Made by a program: the position numbers and the translations under genes
Notes under the pieces: model-generated
Told to the model about the DNA's origin: nothing
Databases searched by the model: none
The model's input: only the letters and a program-made list of their open reading frames with translations
DNA from: Saccharothrix espanaensis DSM 44229
GTDB taxonomy: Bacteria; Actinomycetota; Actinomycetes; Mycobacteriales; Pseudonocardiaceae
Direction of reading: 5' to 3'
DNA length: 64,000 nucleotides
Assembly: GCF_000328705.1 (NCBI RefSeq)
Contig: NC_019673.1
Coordinates: 8,443,501 to 8,507,500, forward strand
In this document: positions 51,842 to 61,211 of the stretch, in pieces
How the letters are laid out: every line of letters begins with the position of its first letter
Numbering within the stretch: the stretch's first letter is position 1

Positions 51842-53613
51842 CGCTGCACTCCGAGGAACTCGAAGGTGTGCTCCAGCACCCGCAGCGCCGGGCAACCGGT
51901 GAACACGTACTCGTCGATCGTGGCATAGGACTTCTTGCCCGCCAACAGGATCCGCTCGGCGCCGGCGGCGCGCAGGGCGTCCGCGACCGGCCCGGCCAGC
52001 TCGGCGTAGCTCGTCTCGCTGCCGCACAGGCACGCGATCCGCGCGCCGCTGTCGCGGAACTTCGCGACGACGTCCTCGACGGTCTTCGTCGCGCCCGCGC
52101 TCGGCGTCGCGATCCCGCCCGCCTGGAACAGGTTCGCGGCGAACGTGGCCCGCGCGGTGTGCGCGGACACCGGGCCGAGCGTGGCGAGGAAGACGACGGG
52201 GCGTTCCGGGGCGGCGTCGGCCGCGTCCCGCAGCGCCTCGAACGCCTGCGCGTACCGGACGCGCGGCAACCCGCCGGAGGGCTCGGGCGGCGCGGCGTCG
52301 CGGTGCACCGCGGGTTCGGTCAGGTTCGGGAACTCGCTCACCCCGGTGATGGCGTCCGAGCGGTCGGCGAGGTTGGCGGAACGGGCCTCCCAGGTGGCCG
52401 CGATCCGCTCCTCGACCAGCGGGAACGCCGTCGGCAGACCCCCGGCGGCCTCGATCTCGCGGAACCACGCCCAACCGGCGCGCGCGAGGTCGTCGGTCAG
52501 CCGCTCGACGTACCAGGAGCCGCCCGCCGGGTCGATCACGCCGGCCAGCCGCGACTCCTCCAGCAGCAACGACTGGGTGTTGCGGGCGATCCGCCGGGCG
52601 AAGTCGTCCGGCAGGCCGATCGCGTGGTCGAACGGCAGCACGGTCACCGCGTCCGCACCGCCCAGACCCGCGCCGAAGCAGGCGATCGTGGTGCGCAGCA
52701 TGTTCACCCACGGGTCGCGGCGGGTCATCATCGCCGGGGACGTCACGGCGTGCTGGAGCTGCGGGCTCGGGGCCCGCACCACCTCGGTCACCCGGGCCCA
52801 CAACCGCCGGGCGGCCCGGAACTTCGCGATGGTGAGGAACTGGTCGGCGGTCGCCGCGTACCGGAACTCCAGCAGCCGCACGGCTTCCGGTGCGGAGAGC
52901 CCCGCCTCGGTCAGTTCCCGCAGGTAGGCCACGCCGGCCGCGAGCGAGGCACCCAGCTCCTGCGCGTCCGAGCCGCCGGCCTCGTGGAACGGCAGCCCGT
53001 CCACCACGACCACGCGCAGGTCGGGGAAGTCGCGGGCCTTGCGCACCAGGTCGTGCAGCGCGGCGAAGTCGGCGGCGGCACCGGTCCGGGCCCGCACGCC
53101 CAACGGGTCCGCGCCCACGTTCCCGCGGACCTCACCGGCCAGGACCGGCCGCTGGTCCCAGACCCGCAGCATCGCCAGGCCCGACTCGCGGAAGTCCGCG
53201 CCCGCGTCGACCACGACCGGCGCGAGGTCGAGGTAGACGTCCGCGAGCACGTCGTCCAGCCGGTCGGCGGGGAGGTTCTTGAGCCACAGCGAGCCGACGC
53301 CGTTCTCCAGGTCGGCCATCACCGCCTCGCGGTCGGCCACGGCGTGCTGCTGGCGGACGTCCCAGCCCGCCACCGCGCCCTGCGGCCGGCCACCCCTGGT
53401 GTAGGGCGGCAGGCCGGGGAAACCGGTGGCCGGCGCGGCGTCCTCGGCGGTGTAGAGCGGCTGGACGCGGATCCCGTCGTAGGTGGTGGTCACCAGCGAC
53501 TCGAAGTCCGCCCCCGACTTCCGGAGCACGCCCTGGACCAGTTCCCGCCACTGCTCCCGGTCGGGCGTGGGGAATTCGGCGGCCAGCGCCAGTTCGCCAG
53601 TCGGCTCCATCAT
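51838..53613 (-). CDS. mutA: Methylmalonyl-CoA mutase small subunit
   Basis: 591 aa. Same barrel plus B12-fold plan as MutB, but the His-x-x-Gly cobalt ligand is absent, as normal for the non-catalytic partner. Readable are PLYTAEDAAPATGFPGLPPY near 52, RAARRLWARVTEV near 265 and DPAGGSWYVERLTDDLARAG near 368. First gene of mutA-mutB-meaB. Two ATGs are in tandem; the second (53610) has better spacing from GGAG. Confidence 0.94.
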   Translation of the reverse strand: MMEPTGELALAAEFPTPDREQWRELVQGVLRKSGADFESLVTTTYDGIRVQPLYTAEDAAPATGFPGLPPYTRGGRPQGAVAGWDVRQQHAVADREAVMADLENGVGSLWLKNLPADRLDDVLADVYLDLAPVVVDAGADFRESGLAMLRVWDQRPVLAGEVRGNVGADPLGVRARTGAAADFAALHDLVRKARDFPDLRVVVVDGLPFHEAGGSDAQELGASLAAGVAYLRELTEAGLSAPEAVRLLEFRYAATADQFLTIAKFRAARRLWARVTEVVRAPSPQLQHAVTSPAMMTRRDPWVNMLRTTIACFGAGLGGADAVTVLPFDHAIGLPDDFARRIARNTQSLLLEESRLAGVIDPAGGSWYVERLTDDLARAGWAWFREIEAAGGLPTAFPLVEERIAATWEARSANLADRSDAITGVSEFPNLTEPAVHRDAAPPEPSGGLPRVRYAQAFEALRDAADAAPERPVVFLATLGPVSAHTARATFAANLFQAGGIATPSAGATKTVEDVVAKFRDSGARIACLCGSETSYAELAGPVADALRAAGAERILLAGKKSYATIDEYVFTGCPALRVLEHTFEFLGVQR

Positions 53614-53726
53614 GCTCCGCAGTGTTACCCAGTAGTAGTACGACGGCTATGTGAGCTGCACCGCCGTGAACGATGCAGTGCGCACCCCACCCTAACCATG
53701 CACCGACAACCGGCTGTTGATGAACA

Positions 53727-55388
53727 ATGAAGCCGGTGGAGACCGAACGCCTGATCGCGGGCCGCTACCGCCTCCGGCACGTCCTGGGACGTGGCTCGAT
53801 GGGCACGGTGTGGGCCGCGCACGACGAGGTGCTCCGCCGGGACGTCGCCGTCAAGGAGGTGCTGGTCCCGCCCGGGATGCCGGACTCCGAGGCCGACCTG
53901 CTGCGCGAGCGCACCCTGCGCGAAGCCCGGTCGGTCGCCCAGCTCACCCACCCGAACGTGGTCACCTTGTACGACGTGGCGCAGGTCGACGGCGACCCGT
54001 ACGTGGTGATGGAGCTGGTGCCGTCGGAGTCGCTGGCCGACCTCGTGCGGCAGCGCGGCCCGCTCAACGCCGAGCAGGGCGCGGTGGTCGCGGACGCCGT
54101 CGCCGCCGCCCTGGCCGCCGCCCACCGGGCGGGCATCACGCACCGCGACGTGAAACCGGGCAACGTGCTGGTCGCCGACGACGGCCGGGTCAAGCTGACC
54201 GACTTCGGGATCGCCCGCAACGTCGCCGAGGCCACCCTGACCAGCCGGGGCATCGCGCTGGGCACGCCCGCGTTCATCGCGCCCGAGGTCGCGGCGGGTG
54301 GCGCGGTCTCGGCGGCGGCCGACCTGTGGTCGCTGGGCGCGACCCTGTTCGCCGCGATGACCGGCCGGCAGCCCTACGAGGGCACCAACGTCATGCAGAC
54401 GGTCAACCAGGTGATCCACGGCGACGTGCCGTCCGCGTCGGCGTGCGGCGCGCTGGAGACGGTCGTGGCCGGCCTGATGACCAAGGACCCGGCCGACCGG
54501 ATGCCGCCGGCCGACGTCCGGCGCAAGGTCCGCGCGCTGCTGCCCGAGCCCGGCACCGACGTGTTCCCGTCCGACGCGACCCGGCCGGCGCTGGAGATCG
54601 TGCGCCCGCCGCTGGTCAAGACACCGATCCCGGCCGACACCCCGCTGGCCGCCGACCCCGGCCCGCTGCCGTTCACGCCGACCAGCCGGCCGGTGCGCCG
54701 ACCGGCGTCGGCGCTGGTCGCCGTGGCGGCGGTGGTGCTGTTCGCGATCGGCGGCAGCGCCGGGTTCGCCCTGACCCGGACGCTGGCCGGCGCGCCCCTG
54801 GCACCGCCGCCGTCGGCCGGCGCGCCGGCCGTGCCCGAGGTGACCGACGAGGTGCTGCTGAGCCCGACCACGGCCGCCGCCGCCACCGCGAACGGCGAGC
54901 AGGGCGCGGAGTTCACCATCGAGGTGGGCTCGGACTGGACGTCGTTCCTGGAGCAGCGGACGAACAAGGGGCTGGTGCCGAGCACGGTCGTGCACCTGGT
55001 CGCGCCCAGCGGCACGTACGAGGTGACCGTCCAGCGGTTCGCCGACTTCTACCCGAAGCGGTCGCTGGACGAGTACCTGGCGCTGGTGCGCGCCCGGTGG
55101 CCGGGCGACCGGATCTTCGGCGAGGCCACCGACGTGACCGACCCGATCGACCCGGCGGCGCCGGAAGCGCCGGTGCAGTTCAGCTACCGCACCGTGGAAA
55201 CCCCGACCGACCTGGGCCGGGGCTCCACCGACGCGGGCCCCGACCAGCGCCGCACCCGGTACTCCCGCGTCCTGCCGCGCGGCACGGACCTGTGGGTGGT
55301 CGAGGTGGTGTTCCCGACCGAGCAGGAGGAGATGGGCCGCAACAAGCTGTTCACCGGCATCGCGGGCACGTTCTCCGTCATCGGCTGA
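53727..55388 (+). CDS. Transmembrane Ser/Thr protein kinase (Pkn type)
   Basis: 553 aa. The kinase domain (about 12-265) has GRGSMGTVWAA near 21 (Gly loop), the Lys in VAVKEVL near 42, HRDVKPGNVL near 142 and DFGIARN near 161. A membrane helix lies near 328-350. The outer domain (about 385-553) is not PASTA; it is a compact beta-rich unit of unknown ligand. It is divergent from mutA and followed by a 24-bp tandem repeat. Confidence 0.93.
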   Translation: MKPVETERLIAGRYRLRHVLGRGSMGTVWAAHDEVLRRDVAVKEVLVPPGMPDSEADLLRERTLREARSVAQLTHPNVVTLYDVAQVDGDPYVVMELVPSESLADLVRQRGPLNAEQGAVVADAVAAALAAAHRAGITHRDVKPGNVLVADDGRVKLTDFGIARNVAEATLTSRGIALGTPAFIAPEVAAGGAVSAAADLWSLGATLFAAMTGRQPYEGTNVMQTVNQVIHGDVPSASACGALETVVAGLMTKDPADRMPPADVRRKVRALLPEPGTDVFPSDATRPALEIVRPPLVKTPIPADTPLAADPGPLPFTPTSRPVRRPASALVAVAAVVLFAIGGSAGFALTRTLAGAPLAPPPSAGAPAVPEVTDEVLLSPTTAAAATANGEQGAEFTIEVGSDWTSFLEQRTNKGLVPSTVVHLVAPSGTYEVTVQRFADFYPKRSLDEYLALVRARWPGDRIFGEATDVTDPIDPAAPEAPVQFSYRTVETPTDLGRGSTDAGPDQRRTRYSRVLPRGTDLWVVEVVFPTEQEEMGRNKLFTGIAGTFSVIG

Positions 55389-55399
55389 CGCCCGGTCCG

Positions 55400-55482
55400 G
55401 GTCGCGGTGGCTTGGCGGCCGGCGGTCGCGGTGGCTTGCGGGCCGGCGGTCGCGGTGGCTTGCGGGCCGGCGGTCGCGGTGG
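55400..55482. repeat. 24-bp tandem repeat, 3.4 copies
   Basis: Units start GGTCGCGGTGGCTTG at 55400, 55424 and 55448, with a partial copy at 55472. Units 2 and 3 are identical and unit 1 differs at two or three positions. It lies between the kinase stop and the punA start. There are no unique spacers, so it is not a CRISPR array. A repeat-number polymorphism between strains would be easy to see. Confidence 0.85.
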
Positions 55483-55526
55483 GATGTCCGCAGCACTGCC
55501 GACCTCGGGATATTAGGCTGCCGGCC

Positions 55527-56330
55527 GTGACCGCCATCAGTGAGAACAGCGCTCTCGAATCCCAGGCCGCCGCCGCGCTCGCCGAGCGGACCGGCGTCGA
55601 CCGGCACGACATCGCCGTGGTGCTCGGTTCCGGTTGGCGACCGGCCGCCGACCTGATCGGCGAACCCGCCGCCGAGGTCCCCATGGGCGAGCTCCCCGGG
55701 TTCGAGGCCCCCACCGCGTTCGGCCACGGCGGAACGATCCGCTCGGTGCCGGTGGGTGACAAGAACGTGTTGGTGCTGCTCGGCCGTACCCACGGCTACG
55801 AGGGCAAGGGCGTGCGGAAGGTCGTGCACGGCGTGCGGACGGCCGCCGCCGCGGGCGTGCGCTCCGTCGTGCTGACCAACGCCGCCGGCGGCCTGCGCGC
55901 GGGCATGTCCGTCGGCCAGCCGGTGCTGATCAGCGACCACCTGAACCTGACCGCGTCGTCCCCGCTGGTCGGCGCGCGGTTCGTGGACCTGACCGACCTG
56001 TACTCGACGCGCCTGCGCGGCCTGGCCCGCGAGATCGACCCGTCGTTGGAGGAGGGCGTCTACGCGGGCCTGCCCGGCCCGCACTTCGAGACCCCCGCCG
56101 AGATCCACATGCTGCGCACCCTGGGCGCGGACCTGGTCGGCATGTCGACCGTGCTGGAGGCCATCGCCGCCCGCGCCGAAGGCGTCGAGGTGTTCGGGTT
56201 GTCGCTGGTCACGAACCTGGCGGCGGGCATCACCGGCGAGCCGCTCAACCACGAAGAGGTGCTGGAGGCCGGTGCCGCCGCCGCCGGGCGGATGGGCGCG
56301 CTGCTGCGCGAACTGGTGGCACGCGCATGA
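55527..56330 (+). CDS. punA: Purine-nucleoside phosphorylase
   Basis: 267 aa, trimeric (low-mass) PNP type. Motifs are AVVLGSGWRPAAD near 30, GRTHGYEGKG near 85, LTNAAGGLRAGM near 113, YAGLPGPHFETPAEIHMLR near 177 and GMSTVLEAIAA near 203. It splits inosine and guanosine for purine salvage. A TATTAG box 10 bp before the GTG suggests a very short or leaderless message. It overlaps pmmB by 4 bp. Confidence 0.95.
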   Translation: MTAISENSALESQAAAALAERTGVDRHDIAVVLGSGWRPAADLIGEPAAEVPMGELPGFEAPTAFGHGGTIRSVPVGDKNVLVLLGRTHGYEGKGVRKVVHGVRTAAAAGVRSVVLTNAAGGLRAGMSVGQPVLISDHLNLTASSPLVGARFVDLTDLYSTRLRGLAREIDPSLEEGVYAGLPGPHFETPAEIHMLRTLGADLVGMSTVLEAIAARAEGVEVFGLSLVTNLAAGITGEPLNHEEVLEAGAAAAGRMGALLRELVARA

Positions 56331-57946
56331 CGTTGACCCCGGCGCTGCGCGACGCCGCGTTCCGGTGGATCGCCGACGACCCGTCGCCCGCCGCGCGGGC
56401 CGAGCTCCAAGGCGTGCTGGCGCGGGCGATGGGCGGCGACAGCGCCGCCGCGGACGACCTGGCCGACCGGATGGCCGGCACCCTGACCTTCGGCACGGCG
56501 GGTCTGCGCGGCCCGGTCCGGGCGGGCTCCAACGGGATGAACCGGGCCGTGGTCGTGCGCACCACGGCCGGGCTCGCCGCGTGGCTCAAGGCCAAGGGGC
56601 ACAACGGGACCGTGTTCGTCGGCCGGGACGCCCGGCACGGCTCGGAGGAGTTCTGCGCCGCCGCCGCCTCGGTGCTCGCCGCGGCGGGCTTCACCGTGCG
56701 GGTGCTGCCCGGCCCGCTGCCGACGCCCGTGCTGGCGTTCCTGGTGCGCAAGCACAACGCGGTCGCGGGCGTGCAGATCACCGCGTCGCACAACCCGCCG
56801 GCGGACAACGGCTACAAGCTCTACCTGGCCGGCGGCGGGCAGATCGTGCCGCCCGCCGACCGGGAGATCGAGGCCGCCATCGCCGCGGTGCCGGCCGCCG
56901 TGTCGGTGCCGACGTCGGAGTCCTACCTGCCGGTGAGCGACGCCGAGGTGGACGAGTACCTGGAGCGGGTCGCGTCCCTGCCCCGCGGCACGTCCCGCGA
57001 CCTGCGGGTGGCGCTGACCCCGATGCACGGCGTCGGCGGGCAGACGGCCGTGGAAGCGTTGCGGCGCGCGGGTTTCAGCGACGTGCGGGTGGTGCGCGAC
57101 CAGGCCGTGCCGGACCCGGACTTCCCCACCGTGTCGTTCCCGAACCCGGAGGAGCCGGGCGCGGCCGACCGCCTGCTGGCGCTGGCCGCCGCCGAGGACG
57201 CCGACCTGGCGATCGCGCTGGACCCCGACGCCGACCGGTGCGCGCTGGGCGTGAAGGACCGCGACGGCAGGTGGCGGATGCTGCGCGGTGACGAGACCGG
57301 CGTGCTGCTCGGCTCCCTGGTGCTGTCCACTGTGGACAGCCCGGACCCGCTGGTGGCCACGACGATCGTGTCGTCCTCGCTGCTGAAGTCGATCGCCGCC
57401 GCGCACGGGGCCCGGTACGCGGAGACGCTGACCGGCTTCAAGTGGCTGGTGCGGGCGGGCGAGGGGCTGGTGTTCGCCTACGAGGAGGCGCTGGGCAACT
57501 GCGTCGACCCGCGGTACGTCAACGACAAGGACGGCATCTCCGCGGCCGTCGTCGCGTGCGACCTGGCGGCGGGCCTCAAGGCGTCCGGGCGGACGTTGCT
57601 GGACGCCCTGGACCAGTTGGCGCTCGACCACGGGCTGCACCTGACCGACCAGGTGTCGTTGCGGTTCACCGACCTGAGCCGGATCGGCGCGTTGATGACG
57701 AAGCTGCGGCAGGACCCGCCGGAGGGCTTCGCCTTCGAGGACCTGCTGCCCGACGCGGACGTCGTGCGGCTGACCGCCGACGGCGTGCGCGTGGTCGTGC
57801 GGCCGTCGGGCACCGAACCGAAGCTCAAGGCGTACCTGGAGGTCGTCGAACCGGTGGACGACGACCTGACCGCGGCGCGCGCCCGCGGCGTCGAACGCCT
57901 GGGCGCGCTGCGGACCCGGATCGAAGAACTGCTCACCGCGCCGTAG
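56327..57946 (+). CDS. pmmB: Phospho-sugar mutase (PmmB-like)
   Basis: 539 aa. Four-domain alpha-D-phosphohexomutase: GLRGPVRAGSNGMNRAVV near 60, the phosphoserine loop ITASHNPPADNGYKLYLAGG near 148, metal loop DPDADRCALGVKDRDG near 300 and phosphate-binding RPSGTEPKLKAYLE near 490. The length and the place after punA match pmmB (Rv3308). The substrate may be phosphomannose, phosphoglucose or pentose phosphate. Confidence 0.93.
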   Translation: MTLTPALRDAAFRWIADDPSPAARAELQGVLARAMGGDSAAADDLADRMAGTLTFGTAGLRGPVRAGSNGMNRAVVVRTTAGLAAWLKAKGHNGTVFVGRDARHGSEEFCAAAASVLAAAGFTVRVLPGPLPTPVLAFLVRKHNAVAGVQITASHNPPADNGYKLYLAGGGQIVPPADREIEAAIAAVPAAVSVPTSESYLPVSDAEVDEYLERVASLPRGTSRDLRVALTPMHGVGGQTAVEALRRAGFSDVRVVRDQAVPDPDFPTVSFPNPEEPGAADRLLALAAAEDADLAIALDPDADRCALGVKDRDGRWRMLRGDETGVLLGSLVLSTVDSPDPLVATTIVSSSLLKSIAAAHGARYAETLTGFKWLVRAGEGLVFAYEEALGNCVDPRYVNDKDGISAAVVACDLAAGLKASGRTLLDALDQLALDHGLHLTDQVSLRFTDLSRIGALMTKLRQDPPEGFAFEDLLPDADVVRLTADGVRVVVRPSGTEPKLKAYLEVVEPVDDDLTAARARGVERLGALRTRIEELLTAP

Positions 57947-57961
57947 CCACGCGGCCGGCCA

Positions 57962-57980
57962 CCGCGCGCCGGACGCGCGG
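57962..57980. terminator. Short hairpin between convergent genes
   Basis: CCGCGCG and CGCGCGG with a 5-base loop, in the 39-bp gap after pmmB. Possible terminator. Confidence 0.4.
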
Positions 57981-57985
57981 GCCGG

Positions 57986-58309
57986 TCACGAGGCGAAGGC
58001 GATCAGCAGGCAGAGCACCGCGACCGCCAGGGCACCGCCCGCCACCAGCCAAGGACGCCTGGTCGGCGGGCTGACCCGGTTGTCGGTCGCCGCGGCGACC
58101 GCGATCCGCACCGAGATGTAGGCGGCGGTGAGCAGGCTGACGCCGGTCGCCAGGATCATCGTGTTGACGTCCCACGGGCTGTGGTCCACGCCGGGCCACA
58201 CCCCGATGAACACCAGCGGGAACCCGATGAGCCCCAACCCGATGCCGACCCCACCACCCCAGGTGATCTTCCGGTTCCGGGTCATCGTCGCGATGCTGCG
58301 AGTGTCCAT
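57986..58309 (-). CDS. Small membrane protein, unknown
   Basis: 107 aa with three membrane helices (about 22-40, 50-72 and 85-105). It starts MDTRSIATMTRNRK, and GGGAGGGAG lies just upstream of the ATG at 58309. No family recognised. The central turn carries WPGVDHSPWDVNT. Confidence 0.65.
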   Translation of the reverse strand: MDTRSIATMTRNRKITWGGGVGIGLGLIGFPLVFIGVWPGVDHSPWDVNTMILATGVSLLTAAYISVRIAVAAATDNRVSPPTRRPWLVAGGALAVAVLCLLIAFAS

Positions 58310-58646
58310 GTCTCCCTCCCGAATCACTTACACAGACGCACGAGGGCCGCGGAGGTTCCACCCCGTGCCCGGCCACCACCCGTGCGGACCTCCGGCCGCG
58401 GCCACCGCACATCCGCCACCCCGTACGCCGGGACCAGCGTAGCGAGCACCGCACCCGAGCACCCCTCACGGCGCACGCCCCCAGTGCCGGCCCCGCTCAC
58501 CCCGCCCGCTCACCCGCCCGCTCTCCGCCCGTTCCCGCACGCTCGCCCCCTCGCCACCGCCCGTGCCCGACCACCTGGCTCCACACCTGCCTGAACACCT
58601 GCTTGAGCGCTTGCGCCCCGCATCGAGGCGCGGCAACGTCTCCGAC
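58310..58646. other. Intergenic region, C-rich low-complexity tract
   Basis: 337 bp between divergent genes. From about 58450 the plus strand is markedly C-rich, with irregular CCCGCTCACC-type repeats (58490-58540). Promoters for both sides must lie here but I cannot place them. Confidence 0.4.
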
Positions 58647-59096
58647 GTGCCCAGACTGCTGATCGTCCACCACACGCCGTCACCGAACCTGCAAGCCCTG
58701 TTCGAGGCGGCGCTGGAGGGTGCGACGGACCCGGAGATCGAGGGCGTGGACGTGGTCCGGCGGGCAGCGCTCGCCACGACACCGCTGGACGTGCTGGAGG
58801 CCGACGGCTACCTGCTCGGCACACCCGCCAACCTGGGCTACATGAGCGGCGCCCTCAAGGTCTTCTTCGACACGGTCTACTACCCGTGCCTCGACGCCAC
58901 CAGAGGCCGCCCGTTCGGCCTGTACGTGCACGGCAACAACGACACCGCCGGGGCCGTGCGGGCGATCGACGGAATCGTCCGGGGAATGGGCTGGAGCAAG
59001 GTCGCCGAACACGTCCTGACCAGCGGCGAACCGACTCGCGACGACCTGCGCGCGTGCCGTGACCTGGGCGCGACGATCGCCGCCACCCTGATGTGA
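58647..59096 (+). CDS. Flavodoxin-fold NAD(P)H-dependent oxidoreductase
   Basis: 149 aa. The first strand and phosphate loop read LLIVHHTPSPNLQAL near 4-18. The flavin-binding stretch is GTPANLGYMSGALKVFFDT near 67-85, typical of the WrbA/FMN-reductase group. A short two-electron flavin reductase is likely. GTG at 58647 chosen because the 28 residues upstream are low complexity. Coupled by GTGA to a possible upstream start of the next gene. Confidence 0.8.
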   Translation: MPRLLIVHHTPSPNLQALFEAALEGATDPEIEGVDVVRRAALATTPLDVLEADGYLLGTPANLGYMSGALKVFFDTVYYPCLDATRGRPFGLYVHGNNDTAGAVRAIDGIVRGMGWSKVAEHVLTSGEPTRDDLRACRDLGATIAATLM

Positions 59097-59170
59097 CCGC
59101 CCACCGCCGGGTGCGGTCCGGGCGTCAGGTGCTGTTCAGGGTTGCCGGTCCTGGTGCTGGAATGGCGGCC

Positions 59171-59740
59171 ATGACGGTGCTCTTCGTGGACGGCTGGTTC
59201 GGCCCGGATCCCGGCGACTGGCAGGAGCTGTGGAGCCGGGACCTGCCCGGTTCCGCGCGGGTCGTGCAGGACGACTGGAACACGCCGGAGCGTGGTGCGT
59301 GGGTGCGACGGCTGGACGAGGCGGTCGCGGGGTGCGCGGAGCCTCCGGTGCTGGTCGCGCACAGCCTCGGCGTCCTGACCGTCGCACACTGGGCAGCCGG
59401 CGCCCAGGCGGCCAACACCCGGGCAGTCGACACCCGGACAGCCGTCGGCGGTCGTGTGGTGCGGGGCGCGCTGCTCGTGACGCCGGCCGACGTGGAACAC
59501 AACCCCGACCCCGCCATCCGCGGCTTCGCGCCGTTGCCGACGGCCACCCTGCCGTTCCCGGCGGTGCTCGCGGCCAGCAGCACGGACCGCTGGATGACTC
59601 CGGAACGGGCGAAGCACTTCGCCGACGCGTGGGGCGCACGGCTGGTGGATCTCGGCGAAGTCGGCCACCTCACCGTCGCGGAAGGCCCCGGCACCTGGCC
59701 CCAAGGCCGGGACCTCCTCGACTCACTGCTCCCCCACTAG
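59171..59740 (+). CDS. RBBP9/YdeN-type serine hydrolase
   Basis: 189 aa alpha/beta hydrolase. It starts MTVLFVDGWFGPDPGDWQE. The nucleophile Ser is in VLVAHSLGVLTV near 64, the acid in SSTDRWMTPERA near 141 and the His in VGHLTVAEGPG near 165. Family members hydrolyse esters or act as small signalling hydrolases. GTG (59093) or ATG (59162) upstream in frame are also possible starts. Confidence 0.8.
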   Translation: MTVLFVDGWFGPDPGDWQELWSRDLPGSARVVQDDWNTPERGAWVRRLDEAVAGCAEPPVLVAHSLGVLTVAHWAAGAQAANTRAVDTRTAVGGRVVRGALLVTPADVEHNPDPAIRGFAPLPTATLPFPAVLAASSTDRWMTPERAKHFADAWGARLVDLGEVGHLTVAEGPGTWPQGRDLLDSLLPH

Positions 59741-59865
59741 CCACCCGAACCCACACCCGACCGAACCTCACGCGGACGGACGCCACCACCCCGACCGCCC
59801 CGGCCGCCTGACCGTTCCGGGCTTCGTCGCCCTGTGCGGGGGCATCATCACCGCAGTTGGAGGGG

Positions 59866-60825
59866 CTACTTGTTCGACAGGCGCATCATCTCCGGCGGGT
59901 AGCGGTCGCCGGCTGCGGCCGGGGCGGCGGCTTCGATGGAGCGGAGGTCGTCGGCGGAGAGGGTCAGGTTCGTCGCGGCGACGTTCTCCTCCAGGTACTT
60001 GATCCGCTTCGTGCCGGGGATCGGGACGACGTGGTCGCCCTGGTGGTGCACCCAGGCGAGGGCGAGTTGACCGGCGGTGACGCCGCGTTCGGCGGCCAGC
60101 GCCTTGAGCGCCTCGACGATCGCCAGGTTGCGGTCGAAGTTCTCCTCGGCGAACCGGGGCATGTTGTGGCGGGCGTCGTCGGCGTCGAAGCCGGCGGTCG
60201 ACGTCACCTGGCCGGTGAGGAAGCCGCGGCCGAGCGGTGAGAACGGCACGATGCCGATGCCCAACTCGACGCACGTCGGCACGATCACCTCCTCGATGTC
60301 CCGCGTCCACAGCGACCACTCGCTTTGCAGCGCGGTGATCGGGTGCACGGCGTGCGCGCGGCGGATCGAGTCGGCACTCGCCTCGGACAGGCCGAGGAAC
60401 CGGACCTTGCCCTCGGTGACGAGTTCGGCCATCGCCCCGACGGTCTCCTCGATCGGCACGGTCGGGTCGACCCGGTGCTGGTAGTAGAGGTCGATGTGGT
60501 CGATCCCCAGCCGGCGCAGCGAGGCCTCGCACGCCTGCCGCACGTAGCCGGCGTCGCCGCGCGGGCGGCGGTCGGGGTCGGCGAGGGCGAACTTCGTGGC
60601 GAGGACGACCTGGTCCCGCCGGTCCGCGATGGCCCGGCCGACCAGCTCCTCGTTCGCGCCCGAGCCGTAGACGTCGGCGGTGTCGAGGAGCGTCACGCCC
60701 AGTTCCAGCGCCCGGTGCACGGTGGCGATGGACTCGGTGTCGTCGGTCTTGCCGTAGGACTGGCTCATTCCCATGCAGCCCAGGCCCTGCGGGCCGACTT
60801 CCAGAGCGGTGCCCAGCTTTGTCAC
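59866..60825 (-). CDS. Aldo/keto reductase
   Basis: 319 aa, YajO/AKR13-like. Catalytic Asp and Tyr are in LLDTADVYGSGANEELVGRA near 47-66, Lys in LATKFAL near 76 and His in YYQHRVDPTVPIEETVGAM near 114. The NADP tail is VVPIPGTKRIKYLEENV near 270. The GTG overlaps the MerR stop by 4 bp (GTGA), and the pair forms one operon. Confidence 0.93.
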   Translation of the reverse strand: MTKLGTALEVGPQGLGCMGMSQSYGKTDDTESIATVHRALELGVTLLDTADVYGSGANEELVGRAIADRRDQVVLATKFALADPDRRPRGDAGYVRQACEASLRRLGIDHIDLYYQHRVDPTVPIEETVGAMAELVTEGKVRFLGLSEASADSIRRAHAVHPITALQSEWSLWTRDIEEVIVPTCVELGIGIVPFSPLGRGFLTGQVTSTAGFDADDARHNMPRFAEENFDRNLAIVEALKALAAERGVTAGQLALAWVHHQGDHVVPIPGTKRIKYLEENVAATNLTLSADDLRSIEAAAPAAAGDRYPPEMMRLSNK

Positions 60826-61205
60826 GCGGTGATCCCTTCGACGAACGTGTGCTCGATCTGCTCGTAGTGCGCGATCTTGTACTCCAGCACGTCGAGGCAC
60901 GACTGGAGTTCGGCGATCCGCTCGCGCACCGAGGTCCGGTGCTCGAACAACATCTGCTTGCGCCGGCCTGCCGTGGCCGCGCCCCGGTGCCGGAGCTGCG
61001 CGTACTCCCGCATCATGCGGATCGGCATACCGGTCGTGCGCAGCCGGGTGAGGAAGACCAGCCAGCTCAGGTCGTCCTCGCTGTAGCTGCGCCGCCCTCC
61101 CGAGTCCCGCGCCGGAGGGTCGACCAGCCCGATTCGTTCGTAGTAGCGCAGCGTGTCGATGGACAACCCACTGCGCTCGGCTGCTTGAGCGATCGAGTAA
61201 GTCAC
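60822..61205 (-). CDS. MerR-family regulator of the aldo/keto reductase operon
   Basis: 127 aa. It starts VTYSIAQAAERSGLSIDTLR then YYERIGLVDP, the MerR DNA-binding helices, with a long dimer helix at about 80-118. No Cys metal cluster is visible, so it is probably an organic or electrophile sensor. The GTG at 61205 coincides with the predicted transcription start, so the message is probably leaderless; a longer frame starts at 61232. Confidence 0.92.
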   Translation of the reverse strand: MTYSIAQAAERSGLSIDTLRYYERIGLVDPPARDSGGRRSYSEDDLSWLVFLTRLRTTGMPIRMMREYAQLRHRGAATAGRRKQMLFEHRTSVRERIAELQSCLDVLEYKIAHYEQIEHTFVEGITA

Positions 61206-61211
61206 CCCACG

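Noticed and set aside
53614..53726. Cobalamin riboswitch before mutA
   Set aside because: The gap is only 113 bp and shows no B12-box-like motif or adequate folding room.
55400..55482. CRISPR array
   Set aside because: Units are adjacent with no unique spacers and there are no cas genes in the window.
53625..56252. Long minus-strand frame opposite the kinase and punA, with repeated HRDRRPAS-like units
   Set aside because: Shadow of the kinase gene plus the 24-bp DNA tandem repeat; no start or family.
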